From Bacteroidota bacterium (GTDB lineage Bacteria; Bacteroidota; Bacteroidia; Chitinophagales; Chitinophagaceae): 64,000 nt of DNA. The notes beneath the pieces were generated by a model. That model saw only the letters and a program-made list of their open reading frames with translations. It was not told the origin of the DNA and searched no databases. The position numbers and the translations under genes are program-made. Below are positions 55,320 through 63,761 of this stretch, in pieces. How positions within the stretch are numbered: the first letter of the stretch is position 1; each line of letters begins with the position of its first letter. Location: assembly GCA_016868455.1 (NCBI GenBank), contig VGGV01000003.1, positions 82,360 through 146,359 on the forward strand. The letters run 5' to 3'.

Positions 55320-57497
55320 ATGCGGAAATTATTGCTGGTGCTCTTCCTGCTGCCCCTCGCAGCCATTGCGCAAACAAAACAAATCACCTTAGAAGATATT
55401 TACAAGAAAGGCACCTTCCGGGGCGAGCCCGTACGGGCCGATTTCGGGCAGACCAGTAAAGACCCTGAAATAAAGTTTGATGAACTGAAAGATGAAAACG
55501 GCAAACCTTTTGGTCAGGCCGATGATGTTATCCACAGCTCCAAATATCCCAATACGGTGCTGCTGAAAAAAGGAACAGAACCCATCTACCGCCGTTCTTC
55601 CAAGTCATTTGTTTACCTGTATGATTTTGTTTCCAAACAACTCACCAAACTGGCCGACGAGAAAGTACTGCATCCAACACTTTCGCCGGATGGCAGTAAG
55701 ATTGCCTTTGTAAAAAGCAATAATCTGGTGCTGTTTGATATTGCCACCAAAACGGCCCGCAACATCACTACCGACGGCAAATGGAATTACATCATCAACG
55801 GCAACTGCGACTGGGTGTATGAGGAAGAGTTTGAATTCTCCCGTGCCTACGAATGGAGCCCCAAAGGCAACTACATCGCCTTCTACCGTTTTGATGAGAC
55901 CAATGTGAAAGAATACAACATGACCCTCTACGACAATGCCCACAATAAAGACTACCGCTATAAATATCCCAAGGCAGGCGATGATAATTCCAAAGTAGAA
56001 ATATTGATTTATGATCTGGCCGGCAACAAAACCGTAAAAGCGCAATTTGAGCAGGGTGACATTTACATCCCCCGCATCAAATGGACACAGGATGATAATA
56101 CATTGGTGGTTTACTGGATGAACCGTCACCAGAACGACCTGAAACTGCTGTCCACCCATCCCCAAACCGGTGCAAGCAGCCTGCTGTATGAAGAAAAAAA
56201 CAAATACTTTGTTGAGATCAATGACGACTGGTGGTGGCTGAAGGATGGAAAGAATCTTATGTTTACCAGCGAAATGACCGGCTTCCGTCATTTATATCTC
56301 TGCAGCCTTGACGGTAAAACAAAAATCCAGTTAACCAAAGGCAACTATGAAGTAACGGACGTAAACGGCGTGGACGAGGCCAACCAGCGTATCTACTACA
56401 CCATGGCCTATCCCCGCCCTATGGACAGAAATTTATTTTCAACGGATTTTACCGGCAAAAAAACCTGGCAGCTTACTCAGGGAGAAGGCTGGAACCGGGT
56501 TGAATTCAATGACAACTTCACCCAGTTTTACTGTTACCGTTCAGACATTAACACTCCCCAAACAGTAACTCACAACGAGATAGTTGTTGACAAAAAGAAA
56601 AATATCAGTGCCAACCTGATTAAAACCGTGAATGAAAGCGCCAAACAAAAAGCAAAGACCGAAGAGCATGGCTACGGCAGGGCCGAGTTCATTAAAGTGC
56701 CCAACAGCAAAGGCGATACGTTAAACGGCTGGATGCTGAAACCCGCCAACTTTGATCCCAATAAAAAATACCCCGTGCTTTTTTGCAACTACGGCGGTCC
56801 GGGCTCGCAGCAGGTGGCCAACCGCTTTGGCGCAGTAAGCGCCTGGCACCAGTTGCTGGCACAAAAGGGGTTCATTGTGGCAAGTGTGGACAATACAGGC
56901 ACCGGTTACCGGGGCGAAGAATTTAAAAAGAAAACTTACCTGCAGCTCGGCAAGTTTGAAATAGAAGACCAGATTGATGCGGCCAAATGGATTGGCAATA
57001 TGCCCTTTGTTGATAAAAACAACATCGGCCACTGGGGATGGAGCTACGGAGGTTTTATGAGTTCACTTGCCATCACCAAAGGCAATGAGGTGTTCAGTGC
57101 TGCAGTAGCAGTGGCGCCGGTTACCAACTGGAGGTTTTACGACAATATCTACACCGAAAGGTATATGCGTACCCCGCAGGAAAATGCCAAAGGTTACGAT
57201 GATAATTCACCCATTAACTTTACCGACAGGATAAAAGGCAAATACCTTATCATCCATGGTACGGCCGATGACAATGTGCATTTTCAGAATGCCACACAGA
57301 TGATCACCGCCCTGGTAAAAAGCAATATTGATTTTGAAAGCGCCTATTATCCCAACAAGAACCACGGCATCGGCGGCCAGGTTGACAATACCACCTTCCA
57401 CCTCTGGAGCAAGATGACGAACTGGATACTGGAGAATATGGGAAATGAAAATACCCAAAGGCTGAGGCAGCCTGCTAAGCCGATAAAAGGTTTTTAG
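55320..57497 (+). CDS. Dipeptidyl-peptidase IV-like S9 protease
   Basis: A 725-residue exported prolyl-oligopeptidase-family enzyme that removes X-Pro dipeptides from peptides. The start is the ATG at 55320 (MRKLLLVLFLLPLAAIAQ), a signal peptide; an ATG 12 codons upstream adds no signal-like sequence. An eight-bladed propeller (about 60-470) carries the Glu-Glu motif (EEEFEFSRAYEWSPKG) that holds the substrate amino terminus. The alpha/beta-hydrolase domain has Ser575 (GWSYGG), Asp650 (GTADDNVHF) and His682 (KNHGIGG). It may help release proline- or hydroxyproline-containing peptides (inference). Confidence 0.95.
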   Translation: MRKLLLVLFLLPLAAIAQTKQITLEDIYKKGTFRGEPVRADFGQTSKDPEIKFDELKDENGKPFGQADDVIHSSKYPNTVLLKKGTEPIYRRSSKSFVYLYDFVSKQLTKLADEKVLHPTLSPDGSKIAFVKSNNLVLFDIATKTARNITTDGKWNYIINGNCDWVYEEEFEFSRAYEWSPKGNYIAFYRFDETNVKEYNMTLYDNAHNKDYRYKYPKAGDDNSKVEILIYDLAGNKTVKAQFEQGDIYIPRIKWTQDDNTLVVYWMNRHQNDLKLLSTHPQTGASSLLYEEKNKYFVEINDDWWWLKDGKNLMFTSEMTGFRHLYLCSLDGKTKIQLTKGNYEVTDVNGVDEANQRIYYTMAYPRPMDRNLFSTDFTGKKTWQLTQGEGWNRVEFNDNFTQFYCYRSDINTPQTVTHNEIVVDKKKNISANLIKTVNESAKQKAKTEEHGYGRAEFIKVPNSKGDTLNGWMLKPANFDPNKKYPVLFCNYGGPGSQQVANRFGAVSAWHQLLAQKGFIVASVDNTGTGYRGEEFKKKTYLQLGKFEIEDQIDAAKWIGNMPFVDKNNIGHWGWSYGGFMSSLAITKGNEVFSAAVAVAPVTNWRFYDNIYTERYMRTPQENAKGYDDNSPINFTDRIKGKYLIIHGTADDNVHFQNATQMITALVKSNIDFESAYYPNKNHGIGGQVDNTTFHLWSKMTNWILENMGNENTQRLRQPAKPIKGF

Positions 57498-57517
57498 AAT
57501 ATTTTTTTTCAGAGATA

Positions 57518-57602
57518 AAATCCCTTGCACCCGTCGTAAAGGGATTTTTATTCCCTCTTTGTGACAGGTTTAAAAAAAAGAACCCCCGACGGAAGTCGGG
57601 GG
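57518..57602 (+). terminator. Two hairpins after the DPP-IV gene
   Basis: AAATCCCTT/AAGGGATTT (57518-57547) followed by TTT is a rho-independent terminator. A second hairpin CCCCCGAC-GGAA-GTCGGGGG (57583-57602) follows. After that comes an A-rich tract with tandem ACCATTA units (about 57617-57632). The tract's role is unclear. Confidence 0.7.
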
Positions 57603-57738
57603 GCCCTAATCAAAAACCATTAACCATTAAACCTTATCCTATGAAAATTCAGGGCTAATATCGCTAATAAAAGTATAACACAAAATATTTTAATGTCATT
57701 TTTCCGTCCGGTGGACAAAATATGTACTATTTACACAA

Positions 57739-57760
57739 ATTATTGATTGCAATCAATAAT
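57739..57760. promoter_or_regulatory. 22-bp perfect palindrome upstream of ubiX
   Basis: ATTATTGATTG followed by its exact complement CAATCAATAAT. It lies 11 bases before a small ORF and about 130 bases before ubiX. It has the form of an operator for a dimeric regulator or of a symmetric protein-binding site. Confidence 0.5.
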
Positions 57761-57771
57761 CGGGGGTTCAG

Positions 57772-57873
57772 ATGTCCTGTAAAAAACAATGCGCTCATAA
57801 GAAGAAAATCGACAAATTTGGTATCCCAAGATTACCCGGAGAAAGGCCGCAGGTCAAAAAAGGCCGGGTATAA
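57772..57873 (+). CDS. Possible 33-residue basic microprotein
   Basis: An ATG-initiated frame of 33 codons ending in TAA, rich in Lys/Arg with two Cys near the start (SCKKQCAHKKKIDK) and a Pro/Gly-rich end (IPRLPGERPQVKKG). It is 14 bases before ubiX, in the same orientation, so co-transcription is plausible. No family is recognised. It is too short to prove by composition alone. Confidence 0.4.
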   Translation: MSCKKQCAHKKKIDKFGIPRLPGERPQVKKGRV

Positions 57874-57887
57874 ACAGTTTTAGTCGT

Positions 57888-58445
57888 ATGAAAAAAACAG
57901 TGGTTGCCATAACTGGCGCAAGCGGCTCAATATATGCCCGCAACCTGTTGCAAAAGCTTCTGGATATTCATTTGCAGTGGGAAGAGTTGTCGGTGGTAAT
58001 GACAGAGAACGCCAAAGAAGTCTGGAAAACAGAACTCGGCAATGATGGCTGGAAAAACATTCCCGTTAAGTTGTACAGCACAGGTGATTTTACAGCCCCT
58101 TTCGCTTCGGGCTCCGGCAGGTACGGCACCATGATTATCATACCCTGTTCAGCCGGCACTTTGGGAAGAATAGCTTCCGGAGTATCTAATGATCTGATAA
58201 CAAGAGCGGCTGATGTAATACTGAAAGAAAGAAGGAAACTCATCTGCGTAATAAGAGAAACCCCATATAACCTGGTTCATATACATAACATGGAAACAGT
58301 TACACTCGCCGGCGGTATCATCTGTCCGGCCACACCATCACTTTACAGTAAGCCATCCACTATTGACGATGTGGTTAACACCGTGGTGGACCGGGTGCTT
58401 GACCTTGCCGGTTTTGATATCAGTTCCTATCGCTGGGGCCAATAA
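57888..58445 (+). CDS. ubiX: Flavin prenyltransferase UbiX
   Basis: A 185-residue flavoprotein that attaches a dimethylallyl group to FMN to make the prenylated cofactor of UbiD-type decarboxylases. Signatures: AITGASGSIYARNLL (residues 8-22), the IIPCSAGTLGRIASGVSNDLI stretch and KLICVIRETPYNLVHIHNM. It is slightly shorter than many homologues but complete. ubiD is not in the window. A terminator follows the stop codon. Confidence 0.93.
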   Translation: MKKTVVAITGASGSIYARNLLQKLLDIHLQWEELSVVMTENAKEVWKTELGNDGWKNIPVKLYSTGDFTAPFASGSGRYGTMIIIPCSAGTLGRIASGVSNDLITRAADVILKERRKLICVIRETPYNLVHIHNMETVTLAGGIICPATPSLYSKPSTIDDVVNTVVDRVLDLAGFDISSYRWGQ

Positions 58446-58451
58446 CCAAAA

Positions 58452-58476
58452 AGACCGGCAGCAGCCGGTCTCTTTG
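58452..58476 (+). terminator. Rho-independent terminator of ubiX
   Basis: AGACCGGC-AGCA-GCCGGTCT stem followed by CTTTGG. It is bounded by the complementary CCAAAA/TTTGG, so it may also work for the convergent gene at 58500. Confidence 0.75.
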
Positions 58477-58499
58477 GTGAACACACACTTAACTATCTG

Positions 58500-59834
58500 C
58501 TAATCGATATACCTGCCGCCTGCATTTATCCAGTCCACAATTTTTTGCCGTTCGGATGCCGGTAACAAACCGGTTGGAGGCATGGGTGATGGGTTCCCGT
58601 TCACAGCCCTTTCCAGTATCCTGTTTTTAAAATTGACAATATTGCAATCCACTTCAAAGTTCATGCCGCCATTCGGGTTGGCAGCATTATGGCAAACAAT
58701 ACAATTATTCTGTATCAGGGTCTTCACCTGAGTAAACAAAGGCCCCTGTGGCCGGTTAGGAACATTAACGTTCACAGTGCCCATACACCCGATTACATCT
58801 CTTGCAGTAACTGTGTAATTGGCGGGGGCAAGGTTAGAGAAGATGCCGGATGGCTGAAAGGATCCGCTATTCAGGCTGTAGGTATAGGGTCCGGTGCCGC
58901 CGCTGCCTGTAGCTGTAATGCTGCCCGTAGGCGGAGTAGTACAGGGAATATTGCCCACCACGGTTGTGGAAACATTGATGGTGACCCCTGCACATGGATT
59001 AGGTGCTGTAAGAGTGAAATTGGCGCTGCCTGTACAGTTACGGGAATCCCTTGCCGTAACCGTGTAAGTGCCTGCTGTAAGACCGGTAAATGTGCCGGAA
59101 GACTGAAAAGCTCCGGCGCCCAGCCTGTACTCGTAAGGCCCCACACCGCCGTTAGCCGCAGCTGTTATGCTCCCATCCGCAGCAGTGCCGCTGCTGGGGT
59201 TCACTGTTGTACCGGTAACCGTAATGGTTACGCCGGCGCATGGATCGGTAAGGGTGAAATTGGCACTGCCTGAACAATTATTCGCATCCCTGGCAGTAAT
59301 GGTATAATTGCCCGCACCCAGGTTGCTGAATGTGCCGGAAGGTTGAAAGTTAATACCATCCCTGCTGAACATATAAGGCCCGGTACCCCCGCTGGCATTG
59401 GCGTTAATACTGCCATTTGTGCCGCCTCCTGTGGTGGGGTTAGTAGTGGTTCCCGTTACCGTAATGGTTATTCCGGCGCAGGGATTGGGGGCTGTGAGTG
59501 TAAAATTGGCTGAGCCAGTGCACCCGTTACTGTTTCTGGCCGTAATGGTATACGTTCCTGCAGCAAGCCCTGAAAAAGTTCCAGACGGCTGGAATGTACC
59601 GCCATTCAGACTATAGGTAAACCCGGATCCGCCTGTTGCGGAAGCAGTAATGCTTCCGTCGCTGGTGCCCGGGCCGCTTGGGTTAGCAGTAGTGGCCGTT
59701 ACACTAACCGTTACGCCTGCACAGGGATTGGGCGGAGGGGTATTTCCGCCGCCACCCTTGCCACATGAAAGCCCGGAAAATATGGCGGCTGATATTATAA
59801 AAACAAATTGAAATAAACGGGAAGCTATCTTCAT
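58500..59834 (-). CDS. Lipoprotein with SprB-like repeats and a C-terminal c-type cytochrome domain
   Basis: A 444-residue lipoprotein: signal FQFVFIISAAIFSGLSC (lipobox GLSC), then four to five SprB-like repeats of about 75 residues with the recurring phrases CAGVT(I/V)xVT, GSITAxAxGG, YSLNGGTFQPSGTFSGL and AGTYTITARNSNGC(T). The last part (about residues 365-444) is a small cytochrome domain with heme motif CIVCH (Cys378-His382) and a methionine-containing tail (PSPMPPTGLLPASERQKIVDWI) typical of planctomycete-type/PSD1 cytochromes. SprB repeats are known from T9SS gliding adhesins. Fusion to a heme domain is unusual and suggests surface electron transfer or a sensor. Its reading frame appears intact. 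Confidence 0.85.
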   Translation of the reverse strand: MKIASRLFQFVFIISAAIFSGLSCGKGGGGNTPPPNPCAGVTVSVTATTANPSGPGTSDGSITASATGGSGFTYSLNGGTFQPSGTFSGLAAGTYTITARNSNGCTGSANFTLTAPNPCAGITITVTGTTTNPTTGGGTNGSINANASGGTGPYMFSRDGINFQPSGTFSNLGAGNYTITARDANNCSGSANFTLTDPCAGVTITVTGTTVNPSSGTAADGSITAAANGGVGPYEYRLGAGAFQSSGTFTGLTAGTYTVTARDSRNCTGSANFTLTAPNPCAGVTINVSTTVVGNIPCTTPPTGSITATGSGGTGPYTYSLNSGSFQPSGIFSNLAPANYTVTARDVIGCMGTVNVNVPNRPQGPLFTQVKTLIQNNCIVCHNAANPNGGMNFEVDCNIVNFKNRILERAVNGNPSPMPPTGLLPASERQKIVDWINAGGRYID

Positions 59835-59913
59835 ACAGCAGTTTTTTTAAACGTATCGTCTTTCAACAGGTAAAGGTTGCCCGGGCCGCTATAGCCCGGC
59901 ATTGTTGTTGTCA

Positions 59914-61359
59914 TTAATTAAACGGCCTGAAGGAAACCGAAAACAGTACGCCTGTTCTGTTAAGTTTTACCTTGCCATTACCCACCCCCTGCAGCGGAAG
60001 TTTTATATAGAGTTCAGAAATCAGGGAAAAACGTTTGCCGATATTCCGCTGATAACCCGCCGACACTGTCATAATGGAAAATAAATGTTTGTTCTTATTA
60101 TAGGTTGTATGCTGCCGGCTGATAACAGGGCTGGTAGGGGTATACTTATAATAATAATCATAGGTTTCCTCTTTCATCAGCAGCGTGGAAACCCCTGCTG
60201 ATGCAAACCAGCTTTGTTTTCCATTTTTCCTGAAATTATAGCTTAAAGCCACCGGTATCTCATACACTTTGCAGTTTGCCTCCACCTTTTGCAGGTTGGG
60301 ATAATACTGGTAAAACCACGCATTGCCATGATACTGATCCGGTGATGCAGTATATATTTTCCTGCCAGAATAAAATCCCGTACGCAGGGTGAACCGTTCT
60401 TTATAGGTATAACCAAGACCGGCGCCTCCTGTAAACTTCACCCGGCCCAACGGGTCGCCGCTGGTAAAGCTTACATCCGGCCCGCCTGAAGCGGAAATAA
60501 AGAAGAAGGACATCTTTTTACCGGTGCTGCTTTTTTTCTGAGTTTTGGTTTGAGTTAATGCTTTCTTGTCTTCACCCTTTGACTTTTCTGCTGACTCAAC
60601 AGGTTTATCACTGTTTTGGGCAGCAGTTGCGGGTTCGTTATTTACTTTATTATCCGCCGCAGTTTTGTCGTTGCTGTTGGTTTTATCTTTTGTGTCAGTC
60701 GTTTTAGGTTGTGTTAAAAACCCGGAGGTCATGCCCGGTACTGTGCCTGCATCCCCTTTGCCAACCGTTTGCTTTATTAAAGCAGATTTTGTTTTATTCG
60801 GGCCGGCAGTTTGTTTTTTTCCTGTTTGTTGAATTACATTCCTTTTGCCTGAAACGATCTTGCCTGAATTATCAGTAATGTTAGCGGGGCGTACTAAATT
60901 GTTGTTTTGATTGCCGGTATTATTATTTGTATTTGCAGGGCCGACAGGTTCATTTTGCAAACCTGATGAGGGTAATTCCAGAGCGGCACTTTCAGATTCA
61001 GTTTCCGGTTCTGTTGTTACACCGGCTGGCTGCCTTTGCGGGTTATTGCCCGTTACCCGGTTCCGGAAATGGTCTATGGATGTATAAACCATAATTTTCC
61101 TGAGCCAGCCCTTAAAAGAACTTACGACATCCGCATAGGCCGGTTTGTAATGATGTATTTCCCTGAAAACTTTCAGGAAGCCTTCGTTCAGTATCTCCAC
61201 CGCATCATCCTGGTTACCGGCATAGCGGTCGCAGATTGCCATAGCATACCCGTAGAAAGAGCTGTAGAGGGTTTTCTGGCTCTCCCTGCTGTTCCGGCCA
61301 CAGGCCTCCACATGATTAGTCAGTTCTTCAGCAGATAGCAAGTCGGGGTGGTGTTTCAT
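59914..61359 (-). CDS. ECF sigma-factor region 2 fused to a disordered linker and an outer-membrane beta-barrel (abnormal fusion)
   Basis: I took the ATG at 61357-61359 (MKHHPDLLSAEEL) as the start. The first ~100 residues are ECF sigma region 2 (LYSSFYGYAMAICDRYAGNQ, DDAVEILNEGFLKVFREI, FKGWLRKIMVYTSIDHFRN). Instead of region 4, residues from about 102 to 305 form a low-complexity Asn/Thr/Lys/Ser linker (NTNNNTGNQNNN, KTTDTKDKTNSND). The end (about 310-481) is an OMP_b-brl/porin-like barrel (SASGGPDVSFTSG, FKPLGRVKF-like, ending RTGVLFSVSFRPF). No signal peptide or transmembrane helix is seen. In related genomes, a sigma gene and a barrel/anti-sigma gene are adjacent, so a deletion that joined them is the simplest explanation, but the frame is open throughout. 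Confidence 0.8.
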   Translation of the reverse strand: MKHHPDLLSAEELTNHVEACGRNSRESQKTLYSSFYGYAMAICDRYAGNQDDAVEILNEGFLKVFREIHHYKPAYADVVSSFKGWLRKIMVYTSIDHFRNRVTGNNPQRQPAGVTTEPETESESAALELPSSGLQNEPVGPANTNNNTGNQNNNLVRPANITDNSGKIVSGKRNVIQQTGKKQTAGPNKTKSALIKQTVGKGDAGTVPGMTSGFLTQPKTTDTKDKTNSNDKTAADNKVNNEPATAAQNSDKPVESAEKSKGEDKKALTQTKTQKKSSTGKKMSFFFISASGGPDVSFTSGDPLGRVKFTGGAGLGYTYKERFTLRTGFYSGRKIYTASPDQYHGNAWFYQYYPNLQKVEANCKVYEIPVALSYNFRKNGKQSWFASAGVSTLLMKEETYDYYYKYTPTSPVISRQHTTYNKNKHLFSIMTVSAGYQRNIGKRFSLISELYIKLPLQGVGNGKVKLNRTGVLFSVSFRPFN

Positions 61360-61458
61360 TGCTAAATCGGAATACCATTGCAAAAGGTTGCCCTGATATG
61401 GACAACACAATACAAGGTAGGATATATTTTTTGTACCGGGAATAACAGAGAAAAAGCC

Positions 61459-62556
61459 CTAATTATCAAGCCATTTATTTTCCTTCAAAAGTGAAAATAA
61501 TTTTGCTCTTATTCCCTTATTGGGCTTCGGATAGTTACAAAGCAAAACATAAAAAACTTTCTTCTCCGGCAACCAGCAATAGTCGCTGATAAACCCGCCC
61601 TGGGAACCTGTGTGGCCAATCATTTTCTCTCCTGCTTCTTTAGTGATAAACCAGCTTAACCCAAGCCTTGCTCCAACAGAATCTTTCCAACCCGGGAAAG
61701 GATAAACTGTTCTGGATTTATCAATCCATGCTTTAGCAAGAAAAGTATTTTTTTGAATGGCCTGTTCATATTTCCAGAGCTCTTCCACGCTGCTCCAAAC
61801 ACCGCCATTACCAGCTGCAGCAAAGGTTGGCTCTTCACCATAATCCAGTTCTTCAAATTTATCTTCCTTATTTTTTATATACCCATGTGAAACCCTGCTC
61901 TCAGGGTGCGGGCCATCAGTAATCGTGGACGTTTTCATTCCCGCAGGCTGGTAAATATTTTTACTGATATAGTCCTGCCACTTCATCCCGGTAACTTTTT
62001 CAATAATCAGGGCAAGACCGTTAAATGCCGGGTTTGAATAATGATACCCTGTGCCCGGTTCAAACTGCAGCGTATCTGTTTGCTTCAGCGGGGCAAAATT
62101 ATCTTCGTCTTTTGCCGTAAGATAAAAATCATGCCGCGCTTCTACTTGCCGGCTGTCGGGTATGCCTGATGTATGTGTAAGCAGGTGATACAATTGTACT
62201 TTTCCTGCAATTTCTTTGTTCTTAAAATCAAGAAAGTATTTCAGCAGGTTATCTTCCAGCGACAGTTTATTTTCAGAAGCAAGTTTTAGAATGCCATATG
62301 CCACAAATGTTTTGCTAATGGAACCAACATTAAAAAGTGTTTGGGTTGTGATGGGTTCTTTAGTATTAATATCTGCAAGCCCAAAACCTTTTGCGTAAAT
62401 AATACTATCTTTCTTTACTATTAAAACTGCGCCACCGGGTTCACCGGGGCTGAAATAGAAATTGAACAAGGTATCCAGTTGCATAGAAAATTTTTGTGAC
62501 TCTTGTTTTTTTGCGGCACAACTTATAAAAAGCAGGGCAATAGCGAGGTATTTCAT
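61459..62556 (-). CDS. Serine hydrolase, class C beta-lactamase/DD-peptidase family lipoprotein
   Basis: A 365-residue protein with signal MKYLAIALLFISC (lipobox FISC). The SxxK motif is at Ser79-Lys82 (VGSISKTF), YSN is in GYHYSNPAFNGL, and HTG is in GHTGSQGGF. It belongs to the AmpC/EstB-like serine hydrolases, so it may be an esterase or a peptidase. Resistance to beta-lactams is not implied. It overlaps the upstream small gene in ATGA. Confidence 0.9.
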   Translation of the reverse strand: MKYLAIALLFISCAAKKQESQKFSMQLDTLFNFYFSPGEPGGAVLIVKKDSIIYAKGFGLADINTKEPITTQTLFNVGSISKTFVAYGILKLASENKLSLEDNLLKYFLDFKNKEIAGKVQLYHLLTHTSGIPDSRQVEARHDFYLTAKDEDNFAPLKQTDTLQFEPGTGYHYSNPAFNGLALIIEKVTGMKWQDYISKNIYQPAGMKTSTITDGPHPESRVSHGYIKNKEDKFEELDYGEEPTFAAAGNGGVWSSVEELWKYEQAIQKNTFLAKAWIDKSRTVYPFPGWKDSVGARLGLSWFITKEAGEKMIGHTGSQGGFISDYCWLPEKKVFYVLLCNYPKPNKGIRAKLFSLLKENKWLDN

Positions 62557-62978
62557 TTCAGCAACTTAGCAAATTTTTTTAATTCCTCCGCCTCAGCAAC
62601 TGTCAGCACTTCATTGTTCAGGTATTTTGACTGTAAAAACAAAACCCTTTTATGCTGCGGATACTTTGCCAGGATAGCATTTATCATGTGGGCCGCCTCC
62701 TCATCTTTTTGATATAATGGAGTATTGGCCGGAAGTTCCGACTTTGTTTTCTCCTTTTTCTTTAAAATGATTGCTTCCAGTGTTGCCAGTTTATTCTGCG
62801 GGATACTCTTTATCCTTCTCGCCTTACCGTGTAAACCTTCTAATTGTTTTTTACTCAGCCCTCCCCTTTCCTGGTACTGGTACAATATGCTTTGGGCAAA
62901 CGTATTACGGGGGTAAGCTTCTGCCACCGCTTTCAGTATATCCAGTATGATGTCAACATCAGGCCGTAGGCGCCGCAT
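62553..62978 (-). CDS. Conserved-looking helical protein of unknown function
   Basis: A 141-residue, Lys-, Leu- and Glu-rich protein, predicted mostly helical (DIILDILKAVAEAYPRN, LATLEAIILKKKEK, AHMINAILAKYPQHKR). No domain is recognised. Its stop overlaps the start of the serine hydrolase in ATGA, so the two are translationally coupled. The upstream gap to 63006 holds no promoter that I can name. Confidence 0.65.
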   Translation of the reverse strand: MRRLRPDVDIILDILKAVAEAYPRNTFAQSILYQYQERGGLSKKQLEGLHGKARRIKSIPQNKLATLEAIILKKKEKTKSELPANTPLYQKDEEAAHMINAILAKYPQHKRVLFLQSKYLNNEVLTVAEAEELKKFAKLLK

Positions 62979-63005
62979 AGTGGTGAAAATAATAAAGATT
63001 AATTT

Positions 63006-63616
63006 GAGGGCATCTCTAAAAACCTAAGGTATGAAGCAATGTTTTTGGGGAACCAGTTGTCTTAGATAGAAACACTGCATATGTCAAAAATAAGAGGATT
63101 ATTTGATGAACAAATTCGGTTGGAGAAGCTGAGTAAAAAGCAGGATCCATTGGAACAATTGGCTCATCATATTGATTTTGAATTTTTCAGGAAGCCATTA
63201 GGGATCAACAGCTGTATTCATGAAAAAGGGTACCGTGGCAAACCCTTAACAAAACGCCAGCAACAAAGCAATAGGAAGAAATCAAAAACAAGGGCGAGGG
63301 TTGAACACATCTTTGCCTTCATGACAAACAGTATGAATGAAATGTATTTATGCTGTCGTAGCTTTAAAAGGAATGCAGCCAGCATAGGGTTAATGAATCG
63401 TATGTATAATCTTTTCAGACTGGTTCAACTTAAAGTTGAATTAAGAAGTTGATGGGATCAGTGTGCCCATTCCTGAAAAAGAACAAACGGAAAACTTAAA
63501 ATACGTTGTGAAAATTGCATTTTTTGCCCCGATTTGCCAATACTCAAACAAAAAATGCATCAAAAATAAGTTTCTGATTTTTCTTGAAAAAAATGACAGT
63601 TTTTAGAGACGCTCTT
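63006..63616. mobile_element. Decayed IS5-type insertion sequence
   Basis: Inverted ends GGGCATCTCTAAAAAC (left) and, on the other strand, GAGCGTCTCTAAAAAC (right, 63597-63616) frame a 611-base element. Its single ORF is a shortened transposase (63081-63452). The size is about half of a normal IS5-family element. No clear target duplication was found. Confidence 0.75.
63081..63452 (+). pseudogene. Internally deleted IS5-family transposase
   Basis: A 123-codon frame that joins the transposase N-terminus (LFDEQIRLEKLSKKQDPLEQL) to its C-terminus (VEHIFAFMTNSMNEMY, CRSFKRNAASIGLMNRMYNLFRLVQLK). The central DDE region is missing, with the join near residue 50. It cannot transpose by itself, though the ends could still be mobilised by a related enzyme. 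Confidence 0.8.
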
Positions 63617-63717
63617 AATGTATTCCGTTTGTTTATACGACAGTCAAAATAGGCGCTAAACAATTGCTCTGTTAGTTGCGGATAATCAATGTAAGAAAAT
63701 AAATCCAGTTGCATATT

Positions 63718-63751
63718 GTAAAATAAAGCCCCCGGATGTGAACCGAGGGCT
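63718..63751 (-). terminator. Rho-independent terminator after the DGR-like sequence
   Basis: On the minus strand AGCCCTCGG pairs with CCGGGGGCT (one G-T pair) around TTCACAT, followed by TTATTTTAC. It starts 10 bases past the end of the Asn-rich sequence (63762). Confidence 0.7.
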
Positions 63752-63761
63752 CGTTTCCATT

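Noticed and set aside
58689..59273. 194-codon plus-strand ORF in the SprB gene
   Set aside because: A shadow of the repeat units, Cys-rich in a way that follows the repeat's codon bias.
58500..59834. Possible CRISPR array from periodic repeats
   Set aside because: Repeats are 225-250 bases long, coding and divergent, so this is a protein repeat domain.
61459..62556. Beta-lactam resistance gene
   Set aside because: Motifs fit the broader serine hydrolase family. Nothing in the sequence or context indicates a true beta-lactamase.
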